This document shows positions 20,001 through 29,399 of a stretch of DNA of 64,000 bases, one piece after another (within the stretch, counting starts at the first letter, position 1; each line of letters begins with the position of its first letter). The notes under the pieces are model-generated. The model had not been told where the DNA came from. It worked only from the letters and a program-made list of their open reading frames with translations, and searched no databases. Source of the DNA: Nereocystis luetkeana (Eukaryota > Sar > Phaeophyceae > Laminariales > Laminariaceae); contig JARUPZ010000006.1 of assembly GCA_031213475.1 (NCBI GenBank), positions 2,075,501 to 2,139,500 on the forward strand. Direction: 5' to 3'. The translations under genes were made by a program, and so were the position numbers.

Positions 20001-23000
20001 GCTCCGAGCCTAGCAGCCGGAGGAAAGGAGTCCAGGGAAGGCCATGACGCGGTGGCGGTGGATTGACTAGGAACTAGTTCCATCGCTTCGCCTTGTTCCC
20101 AGCGAACTGGCGCAACCTGAAGCGCAGGGTTGATCAACAGTGCAGCAGGAAGGTGCTCCAACGGCAGCACGGCTCCGAGCGCAGCTCCCATAGGAAAGAG
20201 GTTCGGGGCAGGCCACAGTGTCGTCGAAGCTCTGTGAATAGTTAAATACATGGTCAACCCAGGCTCCGAACGAAGTGGCGCAAGAGGAAGGGCAGGGGCG
20301 ATCGATGGTTCCAGCGCGTGTTGTTCAAGCGGAATATCCGATCCAATCACAGCTTCTTGAGATGAGGAGTCCAGAGAAAGAAACAGGGCCGCCGGTGTTT
20401 GGCAAAAAATTATGCCCATCGTCGCCCCATTATCCCCGAGATGAGGCGCAAGCGCAAGTGCAGAGGCGAGCAACGGTGCTGCAGAAAGGTTCCCCAGTGA
20501 AATGTCAAGTCCAAGCGCCGCCGCCGGAGGTAAGCGGTCCAGGGTAGGCCACGGGGTCGCCGGCATTTGGTAGCAAACGTTTTTCATCACCGGGCCATGC
20601 TCCCAGGAACACGGCGCATCCGGAAGCGCAGGGGTGATCAACGGTGCCACTTGAGTTTGCTCCAGGGGACCCATGGCTCCGAGTGCAGCTGCAAGCGAAA
20701 CGGAGTTCAGGGCAGGAAACGGGGCCGCCGGGGCTCGGTAGGGAACCAGTTCCATAGCCGCTCCAGGTTCCCAGCGAAGTGGCGCAGCCGGAAGAAGGAA
20801 ATGGTCGATGAACAGTGCCACAGAACCTTGCTCCAGCGGAATAACAGCTCCGAGCATAGCCCCCGTAGGGAAGGAGTCCAGAGCAGAACATGGGGTTGCC
20901 GGGGCGTGGTATGGGACGATGTCCATCGCCGCTCCAGGTTCCCAGAGAAACGGCGCAGGGACGATCACTGGTGCCGCAGGAAGATGCCCCAGCGGAATTA
21001 CGACTCCGAGCCTAGCTGCCGGAGGAAAGGAGTCCAGGGAAGGCCATGACGCGGTGGCGGTGGATTGACCAGGAACTAGTTCCATCGCTTCGCCTTGTTC
21101 CCAGCGAACTGGCGCAACCTGAAGCGCAGGGTTGATCAACAGTGCAGCAGGAAGGTGCTCCAACGGCAGCACGGCTCCGAGCGCAGCTCCCATAGGAAAG
21201 AGGTTCGGGGCAGGCCACAGTGTCGTCGAAGCTCTGTGAATAGTTAAATACATGGTCAACCCAGGCTCCGAACGAAGTGGCGCAAGAGGAAGGGCAGAAG
21301 CGATCGATGGTTCCCGCGGGCGTTGTTCAAGCGAAATATCCGCTCCAACCGCAGCTCCTTGAGATGAGGAGTCCAGAGAAAGAAACAGGGCCGCCGGTGT
21401 TTGGTATACAATTATGCTCATCGCCGCCCCAGTATCGCCGAGATGAGGCGCAAGCGCAAGTGCAGAGGCGAGCAACGGTGCTGCAGAAAGGTTCTCCAGT
21501 GGAATGTCAAGTCCAAGCGCCGCCGCCGGAGGTAAGCGGTCCAGGGTAGGCCACGGGGTCGCCGGGATTTGGTAGCAAACGTTTTTCATCACCGCGCCAT
21601 GCTCCCAGGAAAACGGCGCATCCGGAAGCGCAGGGGTGATCAACGGTGCCACTTGAGTTTGCTCCAGGGGACCCATGGCTCCGAGTGCAGCTGCAAGCGA
21701 AACGGAGTTCAGGGCAGGAAACGGGGCCGCCGGGGCTCGGTAGGGAACCAGTTCCATAGCCGCTCCAGGTTCCCAGCGAAGTGGCGCAGCCGGAAGAAGG
21801 AAATGGTCGATGAACAGTGCCACAGAACCTTGCTCCAGCGGAATGACAGCTCCGAGCAAAGCCCCCGTAGGGAAGGAGTCCAGAGCAGGACATGGGGTTG
21901 CCGGGGCGTGGTATGGGACGATGTCCATCGCCGCTCCAGGTTCCCAGAGAAACGGCGCAGGGACGATCACTGGTGCCGCAGGAAGATGCCCCAGCGGAAT
22001 TACGACTCCGAGCCTAGCTGCCGGAGGAAAGGAGTCCAGGGAAGGCCATGACGCGGTGGCGGTGGATTGACTAGGAACTAGTTCCATCGCTTCGCCTTGT
22101 TCCCAGCGAACTGGCGCAACCTGAAGCGCAGGGTTGATCAACAGTGCAGCAGGAAGGTGCTCCAACGGCAGCACGGCTCCGAGCGCAGCTCCCATAGGAA
22201 AGAGGTTCGGGGCAGGCCACAGTGTCGTCGAAGCTCTGTGAATAGTTAAATACATGGTCAACCCAGGCTCCGAACGAAGTGGCGCAAGAGGAAGGGCAGA
22301 AGCGATCGATGGTTCCCGCGGGCGTTGTTCAAGCGAAATATCCGCTCCAACCGCAGCTCCTTGAGATGAGGAGTCCAGAGAAAGAAACAGGGCCGCCGGT
22401 GTTTGGTATACAATTATGCTCATCGCCGCCCCAGTATCGCCGAGATGAGGCGCAAGCGCAAGTGCAGAGGCGAGCAACGGTGCTGCAGAAAGGTTCCCCA
22501 GTGAAATGTCAAGTCCAAGCGCCGCCGCCGGAGGTAAGCGGTCCAGGGTAGGCCACGGGGTCGCCGGCATTTGGTAGAAAACGTTTTTCATCACCGGGCC
22601 ATGCTCCCAGGAAAACGGCGCATCCGGAAGCGCAGGGGTGATCAACGGTGCCACTTGAGTTTGCTCCAGGGGACCCATGGCTCCGAGTGCAGCTGCAAGC
22701 GAAACGGAGTTCAGGGCAGGAAACGGGGCCGCCGGGGCTCGGTAGGGAACCAGTTCCATAGCCGCTCCAGGTTCCCAGCGAAGTGGCGCAGCCGGAAGAA
22801 GGAAATGGTCGATGAACAGTGCCACAGAACCTTGCTCCAGCGGAATGACAGCTCCGAGCATAGCCCCCGTAGGGAAGGAGTCCAGAGCAGAACATGGGGT
22901 TGCCGGGGCGTGGTATGGGACGATGTCCATCGCCGCTTCAGGTTCCCAGAGAAACGGCGCAGGGACGATCACTGGTGCCGCAGGAAGATGCCCCAGCGGA

Positions 23001-24622
23001 ATTACGACTCCGAGCCTAGCTGCCGGAGGAAAGGAGTCCAGGGAAGGCCATGACGCGGTGGCGGTGGATTGACCAGGAACTAGTTCCATCGCTTCGCCTT
23101 GTTCCCAGCGAACTGGCGCAACCTGAAGCACAGGGTTGATCAACAGTGCAGCAGGAAGGTGCTCCAACGGCAGCACGGCTCCGAGCGCAGCTCCCATAGG
23201 AAAGAGGTTCGGGGCAGGCCACAGTGTCGTCGAAGCTCTGTGAATAGTTAAATACATGGTCAACCCAGGCTCCGAACGAAGTGGCGCAAGAGGAAGGGCA
23301 GAAGCGATCGATGGTTCCCGCGGGCGTTGTTCAAGCGAAATATCCGCTCCAACCGCAGCTCCTTGAGATGAGGAGTCCAGAGAAAGAAACAGGGCCGCCG
23401 GTGTTTGGTATACAATTATGCTCATCGCCGCCCCAGTATCGCCGAGATGAGGCGCAAGCGCAAGTGCAGAGGCGAGCAACGGTGCTGCAGAAAGGTTCCC
23501 CAGTGAAATGTCAAGTCCAAGCGCCGCCGCCGGAGGTAAGCGGTCCAGGGTAGGCCACGGGGTCGCCGGCATTTGGTAGCAAACGTTTTTCATCACCGGG
23601 CCATGCTCCCAGGAAAACAGCGCATCCGGAAGCGCAGGGGTGATCAACGGTGCCACTTGAGTTTGCTCCAGGGGACCCATGGCTCCGAGTGCAGCTGCAA
23701 GCGAAACGGAGTCCAGGGCAGGAAACGGGGCCGCCGGGGCTCGGTAGGGAACCAGTTCCATAGCCGCTCCAGGTTCCCAGCGAAGTGGCGCAGCCGGAAG
23801 AAGGAAATGGTCGATGAACAGTGCCACAGAACCTTGCTCCAGCGGAATGACAGCTCCGAGCATAGCCCCCGTAGGGAAGGAGTCCAGAGCAGGACATGGG
23901 GTTGCCGGGGCGTGGTAAGGGACGATGTCCATCGCCGCTCCAGGTTCCCAGAGAAACGGCGCAACCGGGGGCGCAGGGGCCATCAACGGGGACTGAGAAA
24001 GGTGCACCGGCGGAAGGGTGGCCGTGGGTGCTGCTGCCGGGGGCAAGTGTCTTAGAGTAGTCCATGGTTCCGGAGGCGTTTCCAAGGGTGTCAGGACGCT
24101 CACGGAGGAAGCAGGAGCCAAGTTGACACCTACATTGGCCATCGGGGGCCAGCGCGCCACAGACACCGCAGGAGCAGCAATGATTGCGACCTCCGTCGGG
24201 TTCAGAATCAGTGGTGCTGTATCCCCAACTGCGCCCTTTTCCTGCTCATCTCCGCACAATGTCCAAGCAAAGCACATAACCTGTGTCCAGGCGTCCCACA
24301 ACATCTGGTCAAGGTCGGTATTTACTCGCGAGATGCGGCGGAGACGGCGATTTCTCTTGCTGTTCAAGTTTATACGGCGGTAGCGGCGGCGGCGGCGGCG
24401 GCGGTTTCTTCCTCGCTTCCTTCCGTAGAGCAAAGCGTGTATGTGGTCCGCGTTGATGACGTGGGCAGCGTACAGGAGAGCGATGAAGAATCGGTCCACG
24501 AACTGCTCCAGGGGGGCGGGAGTCTTCCGGTCGAATTTCGTCCATCGAAACTCTTCGTCTTGATCGTCATCTGGAGGTTGTTGGAAATCGCCCGCAAGAT
24601 ATGTCGACACCTGGGGCGGGAT
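17052..24622 (-). CDS. Gene B: giant repeat protein, unit 1 (2457 codons)
   Basis: Exon 1 runs from about 24622 to 17336 (2429 codons, donor CAG|GTGAGG); a 197-nt intron; exon 2 is 17138-17052 (phase 0, hydrophobic IVAALTLLLMKSYCLARRW, stop). The N-terminal ~110 residues are the domain shared with gene A: helix FIALLYAAHVINADHIHALL followed by an Arg-rich block with a run of seven Arg. Then come 36 repeats of ~56 aa arranged as six 334-aa blocks, three diverged repeats, and a unique C-terminal part (FNWARVAKTIAVMDMD..., KRGWGYVIKADVDRFS). The codon aligned with the unit 2 ATG is ATC, so the start is uncertain: another exon or a loss. No similar family recognised. Confidence 0.72.
17951..23962 (-). 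repeat. Six tandem 1002-bp coding repeats in gene B, unit 1
   Basis: Exact 1002-bp period, in frame, six copies (boundaries 22961, 21959, 20957, 19955, 18953, 17951). Copies are nearly identical. Two types can be told apart at the fourth 56-aa repeat: copies 1-3 (N-terminal) read DTGAAMSIIVYQ, copies 4-6 read DNGATMGIIFCQ. Each block is 57+56+56+56+56+53 residues. Confidence 0.95.
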
Positions 24623-25203
24623 TAGAGAGTAGTTGTCAAAAACCGGTGTTAACAGTAGTTCTATGTGTTTTAAAGTTAAGGCTGAGACCCTTGCTGTTTG
24701 TCTTACTTCGACAGTGTACGTCTTCCTATGCTGGGGTGCTAACCTTCGGAGCTAGTGACAACGAATCAAGACTACGCCAGGAACGGGATTCGCGGGGTTC
24801 GCTTTCTTTCCCCCGCTCCAACATACCTTTCTCATTCTTCGTGAAATGATCTACTCTAACGCGATGATTACGACTTCGGCACACTATGTTTTTCGGTAGC
24901 TGTTAGCATTGTGACTTGCTCTACAGAAGTTGTATGTCCTTCCTTCGTTGGTTGTTCGGACCTACCTGGTACAGTAGAACGGGACTAGCGATTTTCGCTT
25001 CATCTCTCACCGCGCCTACACGTTTTTGTCGCTCTTCGAACAACCATCAACTGAGAGGTGGTGTGTTCATCGTTGACGACCATACGGGATATAGATTGTA
25101 GCTATTTGACTGTGACTTGCTCTATTCTAGTTGTATATCGTTATTCATCTGCTTTCGTTTTGGTACGGGGCGCCCGGCGCTCCCAGAGTATGCTTCAGCG
25201 GCC
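24623..25203. other. Upstream region of gene B, unit 1
   Basis: No clear gene. A minus-strand donor (CAG|GTAGGT near 24974) follows a short open stretch (LFEERQKRVGAVRDEAKI), suggesting one small exon. Divergence from unit 2 (53147-53726) is about 3% up to ~25.14 kb and then drops to about 1%. Confidence 0.4.
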
Positions 25204-25656
25204 TCAAATTAGGGCTGCCCATACCTCTCCAGCAGTTGTGACAGGAGTGGCAATGCCAGTGTAGGCACCGCTTGACGCTCTTCCTAGGCCGTTGCCGGCC
25301 ATGAGTTGCGGCAGGACGGCGAATCTATCGTACATGCCCAGGGATGTCTCGATACTGTTTTCTTGAACGTCGGCGAGGACGGAGACAGCAGACACGCCTG
25401 CGGTCGGAATAGATCTGGTAGCAGCGGCCCAAAACCCAGTCCTCACGTTGCACGTCTTGGCGCCGCCGGCATCATAAGGGTAGTTGACCTCGTTTTGCTC
25501 GTTTCGTTTGAATCTCCTTGTCAGCGATCGGCAAGCAACACGGTAGAAATAAGGTCGTATCGCCCAGACATTCTGCGGTGGCGGACAGGCGATGTTTGTA
25601 CGAGATGATTCAAGCGTATTTCCCCAAACTGTGTCCGCCACGAATGTCCCAAGCAA
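25204..25656 (-). CDS. Conserved 150-codon exon, unit 1
   Basis: The frame opens just after a TAG (no ATG) and runs to TGA. It is protein-like throughout: an aromatic/basic part (WAIRPYFYRVACRSLTRRFK), then a Gly/Ala/Thr-rich part (AATRSIPTAGVSAVSVLADV; GNGLGRASSGAYTGIATP). Unit 2 (53727-54179) differs by two replacements in the whole frame. Likely the last exon of a minus-strand gene. Family not recognised. Confidence 0.52.
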   Translation of the reverse strand: MLGTFVADTVWGNTLESSRTNIACPPPQNVWAIRPYFYRVACRSLTRRFKRNEQNEVNYPYDAGGAKTCNVRTGFWAAATRSIPTAGVSAVSVLADVQENSIETSLGMYDRFAVLPQLMAGNGLGRASSGAYTGIATPVTTAGEVWAALI

Positions 25657-25750
25657 TAATAGCTACTCCAATGCCACAAAGTAGGCATCATGCTGATCCC
25701 CATGAACAGCAGAAGTGTTTGTGATACGCAGTCCCTTCGTTAAGGGCTAG

Positions 25751-26120
25751 CGGCGAAACTGTGTCCCGAGTAACCGCAGACCACATGAAAGGACAAGCGC
25801 AGGCATGGATTCCCGTGATGAAAGGAAACCAGTTTTCTCTGTATTGTTCTGAACCAGCCGGCTCAACTGTATCTGCTCCATGTCATTTCCATGGTGCATT
25901 TCGCGACAAAAATGAAAACAAGACTGGGTACGGTCAACCTCAAGTGTATTGCGACGCTAAGAATCGATCCTACACCGAAGCTGAGACAGACGAAGGAGCC
26001 GGTTCTCCTGCAGATACTCCATGGTATATAGTCAGCACGTTTCGCATGAAAAATACGAAGATGGACTACAGTACGTCAGGCCGACTGCACGTGGACTATC
26101 GCGATAACAAACGTTCCTAA
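25751..26120 (+). CDS. Ig-like candidate exon, unit 1
   Basis: After GGGCTAG, one base then 122 codons to TAA. GETVSRVTADHMKGQAQAWI is followed by GNQFSLYCSEPAG and, later, PQVYCDAKNRSYTEA: two Cys in a strand-rich setting, as in Ig-like or other two-sheet domains, ending in a basic tail. Unit 2 (54274-54643) is near identical but interrupted about a third of the way in. Direction is opposite to the 25204-25656 exon. Confidence 0.5.
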
Positions 26121-26329
26121 TCTGAAACTTAGATCATATACTAAGTATCGCATTACTAGTAAACGGCAATTACGTACGCAAAACACGTTTCGGATATTGT
26201 TTTCCGCACTAAATACCAGCGCGATTCCGGTACAATTTGTGCAATGCATCTATTACAGATCTATTGCTGCAGTATGGAACTCGGATGTATGAAAAAAAAC
26301 ACACCTTGGACAACGTGACACTAAACGTT

Positions 26330-26995
26330 CTATGTTAATGTTACGCGCCAGCAAAAACAAACACGTAACATTTCGTTAATGCGTCAATTACTTTCTGCAT
26401 TTTCTGACCACATAGGGTTAGTGCGTTGTGATATTTGCGGGCGATATCCTAGTGTTATGTTCGAGTGTTGCCTTGATCCCGTACTGGCCGCAGTGGGTGT
26501 TACGATGTTAGGGTAGGCATCACATAGCGAGTAACACGATGTTAGCGTGTTAGCGAATTTCCTTGTCGCTATCGTAACGCACGTTGAAGGGATAACGTAG
26601 ACGGCCAATTAAACGTTAACATTATGCCATCGCGATAGCGATATCAGCCCGTAGCGAGTAACGTTATGTTAGTGTGTTAGCGGGATTGTTACTTGCTACC
26701 GTAATACCCTGTAGACGGATAACGTACACGGCCATATAAACACGTACCCAACATCACCATGATAGGGTATTAGATAGTGAAATACCTTGTGGCTATCGTA
26801 GCAAACGTTAGAGATATGACGTAGATGGTCAATACAACGTTAACATTGTGCTACCGTATCATTCGCAGGAGCGGTCCGTATCGAGCAACGTTAGTTATTT
26901 GAGGGTGTTAACGGAAGGCTTGCTCCCAATAACATACATCAAACGAATTACGTATACGAGGTATGATCAAATACACATTAGCATCATATTAATGT
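26330..26995 (+). repeat. TAACGTTA-rich degenerate tandem repeat, unit 1
   Basis: Recurrent words GTTAGCGTGTTAGCG, GATAACGTAGACGGCCA and AAACGTTAACATT recur at irregular ~95-145 bp spacing (for example at 26591, 26718 and 26813). No exon. Traces continue at 27450-27600 and 28850-29060. The unit 2 counterpart is 54850-55500. Confidence 0.7.
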
Positions 26996-27067
26996 TTAGG
27001 CCTTGTATGCAATGTATGTAGTGAGGGTGTGTCTCAACCCCCCCCAGAGAGCATGGGAACGGATCGA

Positions 27068-27437
27068 ATGGAATATTATTTGCCACATGAATTGGTGTTG
27101 ATTGGTTGTGGGAAACGAATAGATTCCGTGCAGCCCGAGAAAAACAGTATATATATCTAAGAAGAGGAAGAAGAAGTGTTGCACCCACTTTTCTTGTTTG
27201 GAAGGACCGAACGGCCCTATCGAACGGGAACAAATAACAGATTATTTGATGTAGATGGACACTACCGAAGATGGATGCGGACACCAAATCTTCTTTGTCA
27301 TGTGCAAAGGATACCGTTCGTCCCGATTCGGCTGGCGAGGCCCGGGATTCTGCATGAATGACCACGAAGAGCCTCGTTCCGTTCCGCTCGTTCCATGCTC
27401 TTTAGTGGGAGTTGAGTTAAGACATACCCTGACACAA
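27068..27437 (+). CDS. Candidate exons, in-frame TAG or acceptor, unit 1
   Basis: The well supported part is 27255-27437: 61 codons in phase 0 between GATGTAG and CAA|GTAAGC, Cys/Gly-rich (DTTEDGCGHQIFFVMCKGYR; GWRGPGFCMNDHEEP), identical in unit 2. Upstream from the ATG at 27068 a second segment (MEYYLPHELVL...) lies in the same frame in unit 2 but is shifted here because the TATATA run is two bases shorter. The TAG at 27252 is either the end of an intron or a stop. Confidence 0.5.
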
Positions 27438-27955
27438 GTAAGCAGATAACGTACACCCCCAATCAATCTAACATCAGCAATATGTTACCGCCCTATTAGC
27501 TCGTATGTGCGAGTATGCCGACTACGTTTTAGATAGATAACGTAGGTTACGGTACAGATGGATAATGTACTGTGATGTAGATGGATAACGGGAGGGGTGA
27601 AAAAACACGGTACAGTTGACGCCAGCCATCTTATAAACAAAATGGATGAAATAACGCGAACGGCGGGAGCCATCCTCCAATAAAATCGCTGTATTATCGG
27701 GAATCACGTCGCACACAAACAAGGTGAAGAAAGACACAGCTCGCTGCTCGCACACCCACAGTCACGCGACGATTGACCTTCGATCTCGACATGTAATCCA
27801 CCCATGGTCAACGAGCTTCGTGCCGGGCAAGGCTAATGAGTGATAATTATGGCCTCGGAGGTATCATTGGTATCCGTGGTCTAGGGGGCGAGAGGTTGGC
27901 CGCGGCGTCCTACGCTCTTCGTCAAAACTTTCAAAAAGTTCTGTTTTATGCCAAC

Positions 27956-28393
27956 GGAGAGGAATCGAGAGTTTTTATCGTCTGAATTCCACACACCAGC
28001 TGCCAAATCTGTTTTAAGCAGACGCCTGGCCCACCCACGCCACATATCACCGGCCGAAGTGTGAGAACTGTGACACTAGTAGTGTGAATCGGAGCCTCTA
28101 ATGAGCGCGCTTCATTCAGAGTTCGTGGCGTAATCGTTGGGTGTGTCGATCAACGGCAAACCTGAAAAATGGTCGATATCTTGGCATCGGAGAGGGGTCG
28201 AGATTTTTTTGTCGTCTGTCTTATACAGACCAGCGCCAAATGTTATTTTATCAGACGCCTGGTCAGCCCACGCCACATATCGCCGACCGAACTGTGAGCA
28301 CTGTGACACTAGGGTGGATCGGAGACCTTAACGAGCGCATTACGTTCAGATTTCAGGACGGTGTCGTTGGTTTTTGTCTATCGATGTCTGTCA
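27956..28393 (+). repeat. Imperfect 233-bp direct duplication, unit 1
   Basis: Copy one starts at 27956 (GGAGAGGAATCGAGA) and ends ~28155; copy two starts at 28189 (GGAGAGGGGTCGAGA) and ends ~28393. Both contain CAGACGCCTGG, CCACGCCACATATC and CTGTGACACTAG. An open frame (28137-28331) spans the second copy but has no splice or copy support. Unit 2: 56478-56912. Confidence 0.8.
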
Positions 28394-28534
28394 AGGACTC
28401 CCATAAAAGTTGGTTTATATAAGGTGTCAATGGGAATGACTCTAGTGCCTTCCAGAACAACAGGGGTTTTTTATACATTACACGGCGCGCAATTCAAGCC
28501 TGCGTGAGCTGTCCTGTGACGTTAAAAAATTGCC

Positions 28535-28831
28535 ATGGATAACGTACTGGTGCGGTTCCCAGAAAATCATGAGGCGTTTTTTTGCGGGGATCCCTCATCA
28601 ACATCCCCTGTTTAGGGGGTTGAAAATATGGAGGCGTTTTTCGAGAATGCCATGCTATCTTCCGCTCCGGGAATATTTTTTAAGGTATCCCCTACTGGAA
28701 TGTCAGCTAAATTGGATAACACGGCTACGTTACGTTACTGCCACACGCTGCTTTTTGAAGGGATCACGTATGGGCCGGCTAAAACTGCAACGTATCTAAT
28801 GTACGTTAAGAGTTACGTTATCCGAGCCTAA
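28535..28831 (+). CDS. Two adjacent short ORFs (26 and 67 codons), unit 1
   Basis: ATG at 28535 in TGCCATGG opens a 26-codon frame (stop 28613-28615). Twelve bases later an ATG at 28628 opens a 67-codon frame ending at TAA 28831. The reading frames share the words GAGGCGTTTTT, so both carry E-A-F-F near the same place, suggesting a short local duplication. The longer product has a polar, strand-like middle (FKVSPTGMSAKLDNTATLRY) and basic end. Unit 2 (57049-57350) keeps both starts and stops. An upstream-ORF/main-ORF arrangement is possible. Confidence 0.4.
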
Positions 28832-29399
28832 GGCAATCGGATGGGGGGTCCAAATGAGGTGGTGTTAGTAGTGCTGGCGAGTATGGTAACCTTCTTTTAG
28901 GGTGTTATGTGTAACACTCCTCCTAAGTAAGGGTAACAAGATGGTGGTGTGTTATGTCTTACGCAGCGTAGACAGTAACATTATGTTATCGTGTTAGTAA
29001 AGACGCGAATATCGATCTGGGCAAGTTAAGCGTGTGCACGCTCGTGAGTTTCCAGGTGACACTGTGTTGCCGCGGTACCGTGATCGCTCCTCCAGTGCTA
29101 AGACTATGTAACTGCGTTTGAACGTACCCGTGTTAGGCGTAGATAAGTTTTACCCGAGGCGTGAAGAAACCGCAACAGGCATTGGTACGAGTAACACCTA
29201 CAGGTGTAACATACGAATCCTTTTTGTTTTGTTTGCCGTATACGGACAACACTCCACACATACATCGGACGGGCCATGCTCTTTCTATTTTTTTTACCTA
29301 CTGTAGCTCGTACAGACCAGTGTGTTCTGTCATGTGTAGGCGTGTAAGTCATGTATATTCTCCATACTATCCCGCGGAAAAGTGTACAGACCAAACAGA

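Noticed and set aside
18563-24055. Repeated plus-strand open frames of 160, 90 and 86 codons and minus frames of 128 codons across gene B
   Set aside because: They recur every 1002 bp exactly as the gene B blocks do and are antisense or off-frame shadows of that open frame; their composition (Arg/His/Gln-rich) is what reading a Pro/Ala-rich gene out of frame gives.
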